From positions 1-48,078 of the forward strand of contig CALXPN010000009.1 of NCBI GenBank assembly GCA_944390285.1: a stretch of DNA of 48,078 nt, written 5' to 3'. Origin of the DNA: an uncultured Clostridia bacterium (GTDB lineage: Bacteria > Bacillota > Clostridia > TANB77 > CAG-508). The notes beneath the pieces are model-generated. The model was not told the origin of the DNA and did not search any database. It worked only from the letters and a program-made list of their open reading frames with translations. Position numbers and translations under genes: made by a program. Shown in pieces: positions 25,154 to 34,864 of the stretch; position 1 is the first letter of the stretch; every line of letters starts with the position of its first letter.

Positions 25154-26515
25154 ATGAAAGAGCATAGTTTAGCAATACCATTTGATATTGAAAATGTGCG
25201 TGAAAGTTTTTTTCAAAAATTAGCTAGAAAAATAGTAAGTTTAACAAAATCTTTTATTAGGAGAATTATAGATATTATACTTTCTTTATTTGGAATAATT
25301 TTGCTAATACCACTTACGATAATTGTATTTTTCCAAAACATAAAACATAAAGAAAATGGACCAATTTTTTATGTACAAGAAAGAATTGGAAAAAATGGAA
25401 AAATATTTAAAATGTACAAATTTAGAACAATGGTAAATAATGCAGATGAAATATTAGAAAATATGTTACAAGATGAAGAAATAAAGAAAGAATATGAAAC
25501 ATATAGAAAATTTAGAAATGATCCAAGGCTTACGAGTTTTGGAAAATTTTTAAGAAAAACAAGTTTAGATGAATTTCCACAATTTATAAATGTATTAAAA
25601 GGTGAAATGAGCATAGTAGGACCTAGACCATATTTGCCAGAAGAAAAAGAAAGAATGGGTACATATTATAATTATATAATTCAACATAAACCTGGTATAA
25701 CTGGTGTTTATCAAATTTCTGGAATACGTAATCTAAAATTTGATGATAGATTAGATATGGATTATAAATACCATTATAGACATAGTTTTAAAACAGATAT
25801 TAGAATAGCAATTATAACTATGCTTATTACTTTCAAAAGAAAAGGAACTTTTGAAATAGGTGGAAAAGCCATAGATACAATAGGATATTTATCTAGACAA
25901 GTTACATTATTTTTCAAAAGAATTATAGATATAATTGGAGCAATAGTTGGAATAATTATTTTAATACCACTTACAGCAGTAGTTTGGATAGTAAATAAAT
26001 TAAATAAAGAAGATGGACCATTATTTTATTCTCAAGAGAGAATTGGAAAAGATGGTAAACATTTTAAAATGTACAAATTTAGAAGCATGGTAGTGGATGC
26101 TGAAGAAAAACTAGAAATTTTACTTAAAGAAAATGAAGATTTAAGAAAAGAATTTGAAGAAACTAGGAAATTAAAAAATGATCCTAGAATTACAAAAATA
26201 GGAAAAATTTTAAGAAAAACAAGTTTAGATGAATTTCCACAATTTATAAATGTATTAAAAGGTGAAATGAGTATAGTAGGACCTAGAGCAGTTATAGATG
26301 GAGAAATAGAAAAATTCGGAGAACATAAGAAAGAAGTTTTAAGTGTAAAACCAGGAGTGACTGGATATTGGGCTGCTAATGGTAGAAGTGATACAAGTTA
26401 TGAAGAAAGAGTGGAACTTGAAACTTATTATGCTAATAACTTATCTATTCCACTTGATGTAACAATTTTAGCAAAAACAGTAGTATCTGTTGTAAAAAAA
26501 GAGGGAGCTGTGTAG
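25154..26515 (+). CDS. Tandem two-domain polyprenol-phosphate phosphoglycosyl transferase
   Basis: Each half is a complete small PGT (PglC/WbaP catalytic domain) that moves a sugar phosphate from a nucleotide sugar to undecaprenyl phosphate at the inner face of the membrane. Domain 1 is at residues about 34-235 and domain 2 at 245-453. Each has the reentrant hydrophobic segment (RRIIDIILSLFGIILLIPLT and KRIIDIIGAIVGIIILIPLT), the GPIFYVQERIGK / GPLFYSQERIGK block, the Asp-Glu dyad in KTSLDEFPQF (D139-E140 and D359-E360) and SIVGPR. C-terminal motifs differ (KPGITGVYQISG against KPGVTGYWAANG), so specificity may differ. The ATG follows GGGGG by 5 bases. First gene of the locus. Confidence 0.9.
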   Translation: MKEHSLAIPFDIENVRESFFQKLARKIVSLTKSFIRRIIDIILSLFGIILLIPLTIIVFFQNIKHKENGPIFYVQERIGKNGKIFKMYKFRTMVNNADEILENMLQDEEIKKEYETYRKFRNDPRLTSFGKFLRKTSLDEFPQFINVLKGEMSIVGPRPYLPEEKERMGTYYNYIIQHKPGITGVYQISGIRNLKFDDRLDMDYKYHYRHSFKTDIRIAIITMLITFKRKGTFEIGGKAIDTIGYLSRQVTLFFKRIIDIIGAIVGIIILIPLTAVVWIVNKLNKEDGPLFYSQERIGKDGKHFKMYKFRSMVVDAEEKLEILLKENEDLRKEFEETRKLKNDPRITKIGKILRKTSLDEFPQFINVLKGEMSIVGPRAVIDGEIEKFGEHKKEVLSVKPGVTGYWAANGRSDTSYEERVELETYYANNLSIPLDVTILAKTVVSVVKKEGAV

Positions 26516-26517
26516 AT

Positions 26518-27369
26518 GTGAACGTTGAGATAATATGTCCTTTATATAATGCAGAAAGCTATATAGAAAATTTAGACAAATCATTAAAAATGCAAGAAAA
26601 TGTTAAGATACAAAAAATCAGTTACATATTAACAGAGAGTAAAGATAATACTCGAAATTTATTAAATAAAATATCTGCTAGTTATGAGGTAATAAGAAAA
26701 GAAGAATTTTCTCATAGTCTATCTAGAGAAAATGTAGCAATGAAAAGCAATGCGGATATTTTAGTATTTATTACTCAAGATGTAGATATACAAGATAAAA
26801 ATTGGCTAAATAATTTAATAAAACCAATTGAAACTGGAGAAAGTGTAGCGAGCTTTAGTAGGCAACTTACTAAGTATGATAATATAGAAAAATATACTAG
26901 AGAAAAAAATTATCCAGATAAATCATATGTAGTATCTAAAGAAGATATAGAAAATATGGGTTTAAGAGCTTTTTTCTTTTCAGATGCTTCGTCAGCAATA
27001 AAAACAGAAATATTTAAAAGATTAAATGGGTATGATGGAAAAACATTACCTACAAATGAGGACCAATATATAGCTTATAAAATTATTAATAATGGTTATA
27101 AAATAAAATATTGTGCTGATTCTGTGGTATATCATTCACATAAATTTACTTTAAAACAGTTATATAAAAGATATTATGACACAGGGTTATTTTTTGCACA
27201 GGAAAAATATATGGATAAATATCAAACAAATAAAACAGGAGGAGGACTTGCTGTTTATATTCTAAAACGAGCTATACAAGATAAAAACTTTAAAGTTTTA
27301 TTAAGGTTTTTACCAGATATGGCTGTTAGATTTTTTGGAATGAAAGTAGGAAAAATATATGGAAAATGA
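26518..27369 (+). CDS. GT2 glycosyltransferase (rhamnosyltransferase-like)
   Basis: A GT-A fold family 2 transferase, starting VEIICPLYNAESYIENLDKS, with the acidic metal motif in VFITQDVDIQD and LNGYDGKTLPTNEDQYIAYK. The HSLSRENVAMKSNADI segment resembles the RfbF-type rhamnosyltransferase subgroup, where a related H-x-x-x-R sequence occurs; donor identity is inference. GTG start three bases after the previous stop. The last 11 bases overlap the next gene. Confidence 0.82.
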   Translation: MNVEIICPLYNAESYIENLDKSLKMQENVKIQKISYILTESKDNTRNLLNKISASYEVIRKEEFSHSLSRENVAMKSNADILVFITQDVDIQDKNWLNNLIKPIETGESVASFSRQLTKYDNIEKYTREKNYPDKSYVVSKEDIENMGLRAFFFSDASSAIKTEIFKRLNGYDGKTLPTNEDQYIAYKIINNGYKIKYCADSVVYHSHKFTLKQLYKRYYDTGLFFAQEKYMDKYQTNKTGGGLAVYILKRAIQDKNFKVLLRFLPDMAVRFFGMKVGKIYGK

Positions 27370-28330
27370 ATTAATTTCTGTGGTAGTGCCAGTATATAAT
27401 GTTGAAAATTATTTAAAAAGATGCATAACATCAATAATTAACCAGACATATAAAAATCTAGAAATAATACTGGTTGATGACGGTTCTACAGATGGCTCAT
27501 CAGAAATTTGTGATAAGTTTTCATTAAAAGAAAGCAGAATAAAGGTAGTGCATAAAAATAATGGCGGTTTATCTGATGCTAGAAATGTTGGAATTGAAAT
27601 TGCTACTGGTAAATATATAACATTTATAGATTCGGATGATTATGTATTGAAAGATTATGTTGAGTATCTTTATAATTTGATAAAAAAATACAATACTAAA
27701 ATAGCTATATGCTCATATTCAGTTTTTACAGATAAAGGGAAAATTATAGATTATGGAAAAAAATATAGAGAAGAAAAATTAAATAAAATACAAACTTTTT
27801 CAAGGATGTTAAATGAAAAAGGCTTTTCTGTGTCTGCATGGGGAAAATTATACGACACAACATTATTTAAAAAAATTAGATATCCTAAAAATAGGATTTG
27901 TGAGGATAATGGAACTACATACAAATTGATTGATCAAGTTGAAAATATTATTTATGGGAATAAAAGTAAATATTTCTATTTAAAAAGACAAGGTTCAATC
28001 ATGTTAAGTGAATTTAATGAGAAAAAATTAGATATGATTTATTTAACAGATGAAATGTGTGATTTTTTAGACGATAAATATTCACAATTATATGAAGAAA
28101 CTCAAAAGAGGAGAGTGTATGCAAGATTTAATGTCTTGAGACAAATTTTAAATTGTAAATATGAAAATAAAAAAATAGAAAAAGAGTTAATAGAATATAT
28201 CTTAAAAAGAAGAAAGAAAATTTTATTTACTAATTATGATTTGCGTACAAAAATAGCTGTTATATGTATTAGTATGGGAAAAAATTTTTTTAAAAGTATT
28301 TGGAAATTATATTATAAAATAAAGTATTAG
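27359..28330 (+). CDS. GT2 glycosyltransferase
   Basis: A typical family 2 enzyme: SVVVPVYNVENYLKRCITSI, then ILVDDGSTDGSSEICDKF, NGGLSDARNVGIEIATGKYI and the metal-binding FIDSDDYV. It adds a sugar to the lipid-linked repeat unit in the cytoplasm; donor and acceptor are unknown. Length 323. The start overlaps the preceding gene by 11 bases, indicating coupled translation. Confidence 0.9.
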   Translation: MENELISVVVPVYNVENYLKRCITSIINQTYKNLEIILVDDGSTDGSSEICDKFSLKESRIKVVHKNNGGLSDARNVGIEIATGKYITFIDSDDYVLKDYVEYLYNLIKKYNTKIAICSYSVFTDKGKIIDYGKKYREEKLNKIQTFSRMLNEKGFSVSAWGKLYDTTLFKKIRYPKNRICEDNGTTYKLIDQVENIIYGNKSKYFYLKRQGSIMLSEFNEKKLDMIYLTDEMCDFLDDKYSQLYEETQKRRVYARFNVLRQILNCKYENKKIEKELIEYILKRRKKILFTNYDLRTKIAVICISMGKNFFKSIWKLYYKIKY

Positions 28331-28338
28331 GTGATATT

Positions 28339-28896
28339 ATGACAAAACAAGAATTAAAAGAAATAATAAAGGCTGATAAATTAAATTATTTTGGTAATAC
28401 AAGTTTTAAAAATTTAATTAGATATTTAACAGGATTTAAATATATGAAAATAGGCAAGTACTTGATTTTAGTTAGAAAACTAAATTATTATCAAGAAAAT
28501 ATTAATAAGAGTTTATTTTATAAAATACTATGTTTCTTTTATAAAATAAAAAAAAATAAACTAGGCGAAAAATTAAATATAGAGTTAGATTGTAAAAAAA
28601 TTGGAAAAAATTTAAAAATATACCATGGAAATGTTGTTGTAAATGGTTTTGCAGAAATTGGAGATAATTGTGAATTACATGGAAATAACTGTATTGGTAA
28701 CAAAGGAAGTTTATATAATATAGATGCCTGCCCTAAATTAGGTGATAATATTATTGTGGGAGTGGGATCTAATATTATAGGAAATGTTATAATAGCAAAT
28801 AATATAAGGATAAGTGCTAATTCATTAGTAAATAAAAACTTTTTGAAGGAAAATTGTCTTATTGGTGGAGTTCCAGCAAAAGTTTTAAAAGAATAG
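28339..28896 (+). CDS. Left-handed beta-helix (serine acetyltransferase-like) acyltransferase
   Basis: The C-terminal 90 residues carry hexapeptide repeats (GENLKIY-like turns, EIGDNCELHGNNCIGNKG, LGDNIIVGVGSNIIGNVIIA) and end GGVPAKVLKE, the common finish of CysE/EpsC-type transferases. It probably acetylates a sugar or amino-sugar of the repeat unit rather than serine, judging by the neighbours. The short N-terminal helical part (about 90 residues) fits this class. ATG 8 bases after the GT2 stop. Confidence 0.85.
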   Translation: MTKQELKEIIKADKLNYFGNTSFKNLIRYLTGFKYMKIGKYLILVRKLNYYQENINKSLFYKILCFFYKIKKNKLGEKLNIELDCKKIGKNLKIYHGNVVVNGFAEIGDNCELHGNNCIGNKGSLYNIDACPKLGDNIIVGVGSNIIGNVIIANNIRISANSLVNKNFLKENCLIGGVPAKVLKE

Positions 28897-28909
28897 AAGG
28901 GTATAATTA

Positions 28910-30172
28910 ATGCAAGTTTTTTTAATAATTTATTTTACTTTAGCTATTATTGCTAATACTTTTGTTTATAAAAATAAGTTTAATTTTATAAATATAATTT
29001 TAATTATATGGGGATTGTGTTCTATATTATCAAGTTATGGATTCTATGAAATGTATATTCCTTCAAATAAAGTGTATGTCTATATATTGGTGTTTTTGAC
29101 AGTATTTCAAGTGTTTTCAGCATTTTTTTATAAAATAAAGTATAATGTAAAATTAAAAAAATATGAAGATATAGATATAAAATGGCGAATATTAAATATA
29201 TTTATGATATGTTTAATATTCATTATGAGTATATCAACTATTAAGGGAATACAAATATTGGTTTCTACAGGAAGTTTTAGTGCAGTTAGAGAAGCATATT
29301 TAAATGATGAGATATTTAATAATAAATTAGAAATGCTACTAACAATTGCAATAATACCATTAGGATTAGCTATTGGATTTTTTTCGATAACAGATTATGT
29401 AGAAACCAAAAAAATAAAAAGCACACTATTGTTATTTTTAATTTTTATGATAGAATTAGTCATTTCTACAGCTGCAAGATTTCATATAGTTACAGTGTTA
29501 TGCATTTTTATAATTGCATTATTAGAAAAATACAATAAAAAAATAATTAGAATTATAAAATATAATAAAAAAATTATTTTAATTGTTTCAATTATTTTTT
29601 TTATATTGATATTTATAACATTACAAAGAAACTTATCTAATGGTGGTTTTTTATATAATATTTATGCTTATTTTGTTGGAAGTATTCATTTATTAGGTGT
29701 ATATATTAGAAATGCTGATACATATTTATTGAATTCACAAAATATTTTATATGGACAAGTAATTTTAAGTGGTTTCTATTATCCTATTACATTTATATTA
29801 CGTAATATAGGAATTGATGTTACTGCAGGGGTTTATCAAATAAAAGAAATTACACAAAGTTATATTGAAATAGCAAATGATGGAACTAGAATTAATAATA
29901 GTGTTACATGTATATATTCAGCTTTAAGAGATTTTGGAGAATTTGGATTAGTGATTTATCCTGTTATTCTTGCTTTTTTTGGAATGTTATTTTATAAGAA
30001 AATGAAGAGGAAAAATAACGTATATTATAAGACGCTTTTTTATTATTTTTTATATAATTTGATTTTTTTGATAATGGAATTTACATTTGCTTTACCATCG
30101 ACAATATTTACTTTTGTATATATGGTTATTTTATTTAAAATTTGTAATAAGGAAAAGGAAGATGAAAAATAA
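28910..30172 (+). CDS. Wzy-like oligosaccharide repeat-unit polymerase
   Basis: A 420-residue membrane protein with about 11-12 hydrophobic segments and a larger loop around residues 230-330, the usual Wzy/EpsG shape. Primary sequence in this family is poorly conserved, so the call rests on topology and on the adjacent flippase and glycosyltransferases. It would join flipped repeat units on the outer face. Its end overlaps the next gene by 11 bases. Confidence 0.75.
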   Translation: MQVFLIIYFTLAIIANTFVYKNKFNFINIILIIWGLCSILSSYGFYEMYIPSNKVYVYILVFLTVFQVFSAFFYKIKYNVKLKKYEDIDIKWRILNIFMICLIFIMSISTIKGIQILVSTGSFSAVREAYLNDEIFNNKLEMLLTIAIIPLGLAIGFFSITDYVETKKIKSTLLLFLIFMIELVISTAARFHIVTVLCIFIIALLEKYNKKIIRIIKYNKKIILIVSIIFFILIFITLQRNLSNGGFLYNIYAYFVGSIHLLGVYIRNADTYLLNSQNILYGQVILSGFYYPITFILRNIGIDVTAGVYQIKEITQSYIEIANDGTRINNSVTCIYSALRDFGEFGLVIYPVILAFFGMLFYKKMKRKNNVYYKTLFYYFLYNLIFLIMEFTFALPSTIFTFVYMVILFKICNKEKEDEK

Positions 30173-31253
30173 TAAAAATTTATTTATAGTTAATACATAT
30201 TTTCAATTGATTACAGTTGTTAATATGTGTTTAATAGAATTAAAAAATGATTGCAATGAAATACTGTTAACAGATCAATCAGTAGAAATGGAAGAAAAAT
30301 ATAATAGGCTATTAGATTTGAATATATTTAAAAAATTATATTTTATTAAAGCAAAACAATTTAATACTTATAGTAAGTTGAAGAAAACAATTAACTATAT
30401 TATTACTCCAAGAGTATTGATGTCAATAAGTAATAATTATGATTTTTTGTATTTTTTTAATTATGATTATTTTACTACTTTAGTCTATGATAAGATAAAA
30501 AAATATAATTCAAAGATTAAATGTTGTAAATATGATGAAGGGTATATTAGTTATTTGTATGAAACCAAAAATAGTAAGGCGAATGAATTAATTAGAAAAA
30601 TTTTAAATAAATCGGATATTGATAATGACATATTATATACATATTTATATAATCCCCAATTATTGTGTTATGAAACTAAATTTAATATAAAAAATATTTC
30701 ATCATTGAATTTTAATAAAGAGAATTTGCTGCCAATATATAATTATATTTTTCAATATAAAAAAAATAATATTCTTGAAAAATATATTTTTTTTGAAGAA
30801 TCATTTTTTTGTGATGGAAAAGACATTGATGATATGGAATTAATTCTAAAAATTGCTAATATAGTTGGAAGAGAAAATTTGTTAATAAAATTACATCCGA
30901 GAAATAAAATAGATAGATTTAAGAAATATGGAATAAAAACTAATAAAGAAATAGGAATTCCATGGGAAGTTATACAAATGAATAATGATTTTTCTGATAA
31001 AATATTAATGACAATTTCTTCTGGTAGTGTTTTAGCATCAAGATTGTACTTTAATGAAAATATAAAGACGTTTTTATTATTTAATTGTACAGATAAAATG
31101 TCAGATATGGTAAATGATAAATATTTAGAATATTTAGAAAAAGTAAAAGAAAATATGGGAATGGAAAACTTTTATATTCCTAATAATGAGAAAGAATTTT
31201 TGGAAGAATTAAAAAAAATAGACAATAAAAATAATTTTAATGAGGAAATATGA
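30162..31253 (+). CDS. Sialyltransferase/GT52- or polysialyltransferase-like enzyme
   Basis: The N-terminus NLFIVNTYFQLITVVNMCLI is the characteristic opening of GT52 and bacterial polysialyltransferase-like proteins, and the C-terminal half has LLIKLHPRNKIDRFKKYG followed by TISSGSVLASRLYF, matching their K-x-H-P and S-S motifs that bind CMP-sugars. The linked genes for a CMP-activated ulosonic acid make it the best candidate for transferring that sugar. The ATG at 30,162 follows GGAAAAGGA; an earlier in-frame start at 30,087 lies in the polymerase gene. 363 residues. Confidence 0.72.
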   Translation: MKNNKNLFIVNTYFQLITVVNMCLIELKNDCNEILLTDQSVEMEEKYNRLLDLNIFKKLYFIKAKQFNTYSKLKKTINYIITPRVLMSISNNYDFLYFFNYDYFTTLVYDKIKKYNSKIKCCKYDEGYISYLYETKNSKANELIRKILNKSDIDNDILYTYLYNPQLLCYETKFNIKNISSLNFNKENLLPIYNYIFQYKKNNILEKYIFFEESFFCDGKDIDDMELILKIANIVGRENLLIKLHPRNKIDRFKKYGIKTNKEIGIPWEVIQMNNDFSDKILMTISSGSVLASRLYFNENIKTFLLFNCTDKMSDMVNDKYLEYLEKVKENMGMENFYIPNNEKEFLEELKKIDNKNNFNEEI

Positions 31254-32683
31254 TAGATAGAATAAAACAAGAATTAAATAAAGTACCTAAACCTTTAATA
31301 GCATCAGTTGTATATATGGCAGTGGTATTTTTTCAAAATGGAGTTAATTTAATAACAACACCAATATTTAGTAGGATATTAACCACTTCAGAATATGGTA
31401 TTACAAGTACATATCAGTCTTGGTATAATATTTTAACTATATTTATAACATTAAATTTATCTGCAGGAGTATATAATAATGCTTTATTAGATTTTGATAA
31501 AAAAAGAGATAAAATGACTTCATCATTTTTATCAATAAGTATAACATTAACTATTATATTTTTTATTATATATATTACTTTTAAAAATCAAATAAAAAAT
31601 ATATTAGGGCTATCAGAATATTTAATAGATTTTATGTTTGTTAATTTCTTAACAGCACCAGCTTGGGGACTTTTTATAGCAAAAGAAAAATTTGATTATA
31701 AATATATAAAGCCATTAATACTTACAGTTATAACTTTTATTTTAAATCCGATAGTAGGAATAATAGGAATAAACTTATTTCCGAACAGTAAAGCTGTGGC
31801 GAAAGTTATATTCTGTGGATTACCAACACTTTTGGTGAATACTATAATGTTAGTAAGTATATTAAAAAAAGGTAAATGTTTTTTTAATAAAACATTTTGG
31901 AAATATGCTTTATCTTTTAATATACCATTAATTCCACACTATCTATCAAATGTCATACTGGCACAATCTGATAGAATTATGATTCAAAAAATGATAAGTG
32001 ATTCAGCAGCTGGAATATATGGAGTTTCATATAATTTATCAATGGTTGTACAAGGAGTATTTACAGGTGTTAATGCAGCATGGATTCCTTTTACATATAA
32101 AAGTTTAAAATCAGATAATTATAATAAAGTTGGAAAATATTCGAATATATTGTTACTATTTATTGGAGTTATTTCTTTAGGACTAATAATATGTGCACCA
32201 GAAATTATTAAAATTTTAGCACCAATAGAATATTATTCAGCAGTTTGGGTAATACCACCGATAGTTTTAGGTTTATATTTTTCTTTTTTATCTTCATTAT
32301 TTGGAAATATAGAATTTTATTATAAAAAAAATATATTTGTAACGATTGCAACTACAGGTGCTGCTATTTTAAATATTATATTAAATGCTATATTTATACC
32401 TAGATTTGGTTTTATAGCTGCAGGTTATACTACTGCAGTTGGATATGTAGTTTTAACGATAGCGCATTTTATATTTATGAGCAAAATTCAACCACAAAAA
32501 ATATATGATACAAAAACATTGTTTAAGATTTCTATTAGTGTTATAATAATAGCATTAATTTTTACCTGTTTATATAATTTTTTGGTAATTAGATATATAA
32601 TAATATTTATTGTTGTACTAATAATATTATTAAATTTGAAAAAAATTACTAAAGTCATAAGAGAGTTTGAAAGAAGAGAATAG
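31250..32683 (+). CDS. Wzx-type oligosaccharide flippase
   Basis: A 477-residue MOP-superfamily protein with about 14 hydrophobic segments, starting PKPLIASVVYMAVVFFQNGV and containing LTTSEYGITSTYQSWYNIL, typical of polysaccharide repeat-unit flippases. It would move undecaprenyl-linked units across the membrane for the polymerase. The start overlaps the preceding stop by four bases. Confidence 0.88.
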   Translation: MIDRIKQELNKVPKPLIASVVYMAVVFFQNGVNLITTPIFSRILTTSEYGITSTYQSWYNILTIFITLNLSAGVYNNALLDFDKKRDKMTSSFLSISITLTIIFFIIYITFKNQIKNILGLSEYLIDFMFVNFLTAPAWGLFIAKEKFDYKYIKPLILTVITFILNPIVGIIGINLFPNSKAVAKVIFCGLPTLLVNTIMLVSILKKGKCFFNKTFWKYALSFNIPLIPHYLSNVILAQSDRIMIQKMISDSAAGIYGVSYNLSMVVQGVFTGVNAAWIPFTYKSLKSDNYNKVGKYSNILLLFIGVISLGLIICAPEIIKILAPIEYYSAVWVIPPIVLGLYFSFLSSLFGNIEFYYKKNIFVTIATTGAAILNIILNAIFIPRFGFIAAGYTTAVGYVVLTIAHFIFMSKIQPQKIYDTKTLFKISISVIIIALIFTCLYNFLVIRYIIIFIVVLIILLNLKKITKVIREFERRE

Positions 32684-32688
32684 TAACT

Positions 32689-33699
32689 ATGAATAAAGTG
32701 TTAGAAGATAATAAAGTAGAAAATAAAAAAAGAGAAAATTATATAGATTTAGCCAGAGGGATAGCTATAATAATAATGATTTTTGGACATGTAGTACATT
32801 GGACTCCAATAAGAAGAATGATTTATTCTTTTCATATGCCAGTGTTTTTTATACTATCAGGATATTTTTTTAAAAATAGGAGTTTAAAAGAAGAATTAAA
32901 AAGAGATTTTAAATCTATATTGATTCCATATGTTATTATTAGTATAATTTCTTTAATAATTAAATTCTTTATAGATAATGATAATATGATAAATAATATA
33001 TTCACATACTTATTAGGTGTGGGAGATACATCAAATATACTAGAAAATTTGTCTACTGTTGGAGAAATATGGTTTTTAATTTGTTTATTTTTTTCTAAAA
33101 CATTATTTGTAATTATAAACAAAATAAATAAAAAATATTTATTTTGTTTATGTGTTTTTCTAAACATTGTTGGAGTTATTATTTCTAAAATAGCATTTTT
33201 ACCATATTCATTAGATGTTGTATTTGTAACTCAAATATATTTATATATGGGAAAATACATAAAAGAACATGATTTATTTAATATAAGATTAAGTATTAAG
33301 AAAAAAATATTATTAATAGGAATATGGTGTTTAGGAGTTTTATTAGGAGAATTTAATTATGTAGCGAGATTTTACCCATATTATCCAATATGCATAATTA
33401 CATCTATAGTTGCAGGATATACTTTTATTATGATATGTAAATATATAGATAAAATTAAAACATTTGAAAAATTACAAGAATTATTTCAATTTTGCGGTAA
33501 ATATTCTTTATATATATTATGTATTCATTGTCTAGAAAACCAATTTATACATTATGATAATTTTATAAAATTTAATTCAACAATTCTTAATTATGTTATT
33601 ATATTATTGATAAAATATATATTAGTATTATGTTGTGTAAAACTAATATTAGAAATAAAAAATATTTTGAATAGAAAAAAACTAAAAGAGGTTAGATAA
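32689..33699 (+). CDS. Acyltransferase-3 family membrane protein, copy 1
   Basis: An integral membrane acyltransferase (OafA/WecH-like) with about ten hydrophobic segments. The N-terminal signature YIDLARGIAIIIMIFGHVVH contains the conserved His, and SFHMPVFFILSGYFFKN is the second family motif. It probably O-acetylates a sugar of the polysaccharide. It abuts the phosphatase gene that follows. A related protein is at 35,666-36,709. Confidence 0.87.
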   Translation: MNKVLEDNKVENKKRENYIDLARGIAIIIMIFGHVVHWTPIRRMIYSFHMPVFFILSGYFFKNRSLKEELKRDFKSILIPYVIISIISLIIKFFIDNDNMINNIFTYLLGVGDTSNILENLSTVGEIWFLICLFFSKTLFVIINKINKKYLFCLCVFLNIVGVIISKIAFLPYSLDVVFVTQIYLYMGKYIKEHDLFNIRLSIKKKILLIGIWCLGVLLGEFNYVARFYPYYPICIITSIVAGYTFIMICKYIDKIKTFEKLQELFQFCGKYSLYILCIHCLENQFIHYDNFIKFNSTILNYVIILLIKYILVLCCVKLILEIKNILNRKKLKEVR

Positions 33700-34176
33700 A
33701 TGAAGAAAATAAAATTAGTATTAACAGATGTAGATGGTTGTCTTACAGATGGAACAGTCTATTATGGGTCAAATCACGAAAAATATAAAAAATTTAATAT
33801 GCAAGATGGCATGGCTTTAAAAATATTAAAAAAAAATAATATATTGTCAGGGATAATATCAGCAGATAATAGTGAAGCTACTAGATATAGAGCAGAAGAT
33901 TTAAAATTTGATTATATATGTATAAATATTAATGATAAATTGCAAAAATTCAATGAAATTTTAGAAAAAAATAATATTACAGAAGATGAGGTTGCATATA
34001 TGGGTGATGATATTCAAGATATATGTATTTTAGAAAGAGTTGGACAAGCAGTAGCTCCCAATAATGCTGTTAAACAAGTTAAAGAAATAGTAAAATACAC
34101 AACCAAAAAAAATGGTGGGGATGGAGCTTTTAGAGAATTTGTTGAGTATATTATAAAATTAAATGGAGGTTTGTAA
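33700..34176 (+). CDS. kdsC: KdsC/YrbI-family HAD phosphatase
   Basis: A 158-residue HAD phosphatase that would hydrolyse Kdo-8-phosphate, or an analogous ulosonate phosphate, to the free sugar. Motif I is LTDVDGCLTDG (D10, D12), motif II is ISADNS, motif III/IV is AYMGDDIQDICILE, and the tail GGDGAFREFVEYI is the C-terminal segment that covers the active site in the KdsC/YrbI group. The same fold also serves NeuNAc-9-P, so Kdo is assigned through the adjacent kdsA and isomerase. No gap from the preceding gene. Confidence 0.85.
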   Translation: MKKIKLVLTDVDGCLTDGTVYYGSNHEKYKKFNMQDGMALKILKKNNILSGIISADNSEATRYRAEDLKFDYICININDKLQKFNEILEKNNITEDEVAYMGDDIQDICILERVGQAVAPNNAVKQVKEIVKYTTKKNGGDGAFREFVEYIIKLNGGL

Positions 34177-34177
34177 A

Positions 34178-34864
34178 ATGAAAGTAGTTGCTTTAGTACC
34201 AATTAAACTTAATAGTCAAAGATTACCACATAAAAATATATTAGATTTAGGTGGTAAACCATTATGCTATCATATGACAGAGAATTTAGTAAATGTTAAT
34301 GGAATAGATGAAGCATATGTATATTGTAGTGATGAATCAATAAAAAATTATATGCCTGAAAAAATGAAATTTTTAAAAAGAGATTCATATTTAGATGGAG
34401 ATTTAGTAAAAGGACAAGAAATATATGAAAGCTTTATAAATGAAGTTGATGCTGACATATATGTTTTAGCACATGCTACGGCTCCTTTTATAAAAAAAGA
34501 AACAATTCAAAATGCATTAGATAAAGTACTAAGTGGAGAGTATGATTCGGCTCTATCAGTAAAACGAGTACAGACTTTTGTATGGTATAAAGGAAAAACG
34601 CTTAATTATGATTTAGAAAATATTCCTAGAACTCAAGATATTGAACCAATTTTTTATGAAACTAGTGCATTTTTTATTTTTAAAAAAGAAGTTTTCACTA
34701 AAATGGGTAAAAGAAGAATCGGAAATAAACCATATTTTCAAGAAATCGATGATATAGAAGCTGTTGATATAGATTATCCAGAAGATTTTAAATTTGCACA
34801 GGCAATAATGAAAAGTAGAAATAATAGTGGGGAGGAAATAAAAATATGGGAAAAGAAGAATTAA
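34178..34864 (+). CDS. CMP-sugar (ulosonate) cytidylyltransferase, NeuA-like
   Basis: A 228-residue nucleotidyltransferase that would activate Kdo or a related acid with [23 protein letters not shown] is the CTP-binding loop of the NeuA/acylneuraminate type; KdsB usually begins with an ARYASTRLPGKPL-like motif. [20 protein letters not shown] fits the same group, and [17 protein letters not shown] is the C-terminal metal region. ATG chosen at 34,178, after GGAGG; the earlier start at 34,163 overlaps that site. It overlaps kdsA by 19 bases. Confidence 0.83.
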   Translation: MKVVALVPIKLNSQRLPHKNILDLGGKPLCYHMTENLVNVNGIDEAYVYCSDESIKNYMPEKMKFLKRDSYLDGDLVKGQEIYESFINEVDADIYVLAHATAPFIKKETIQNALDKVLSGEYDSALSVKRVQTFVWYKGKTLNYDLENIPRTQDIEPIFYETSAFFIFKKEVFTKMGKRRIGNKPYFQEIDDIEAVDIDYPEDFKFAQAIMKSRNNSGEEIKIWEKKN

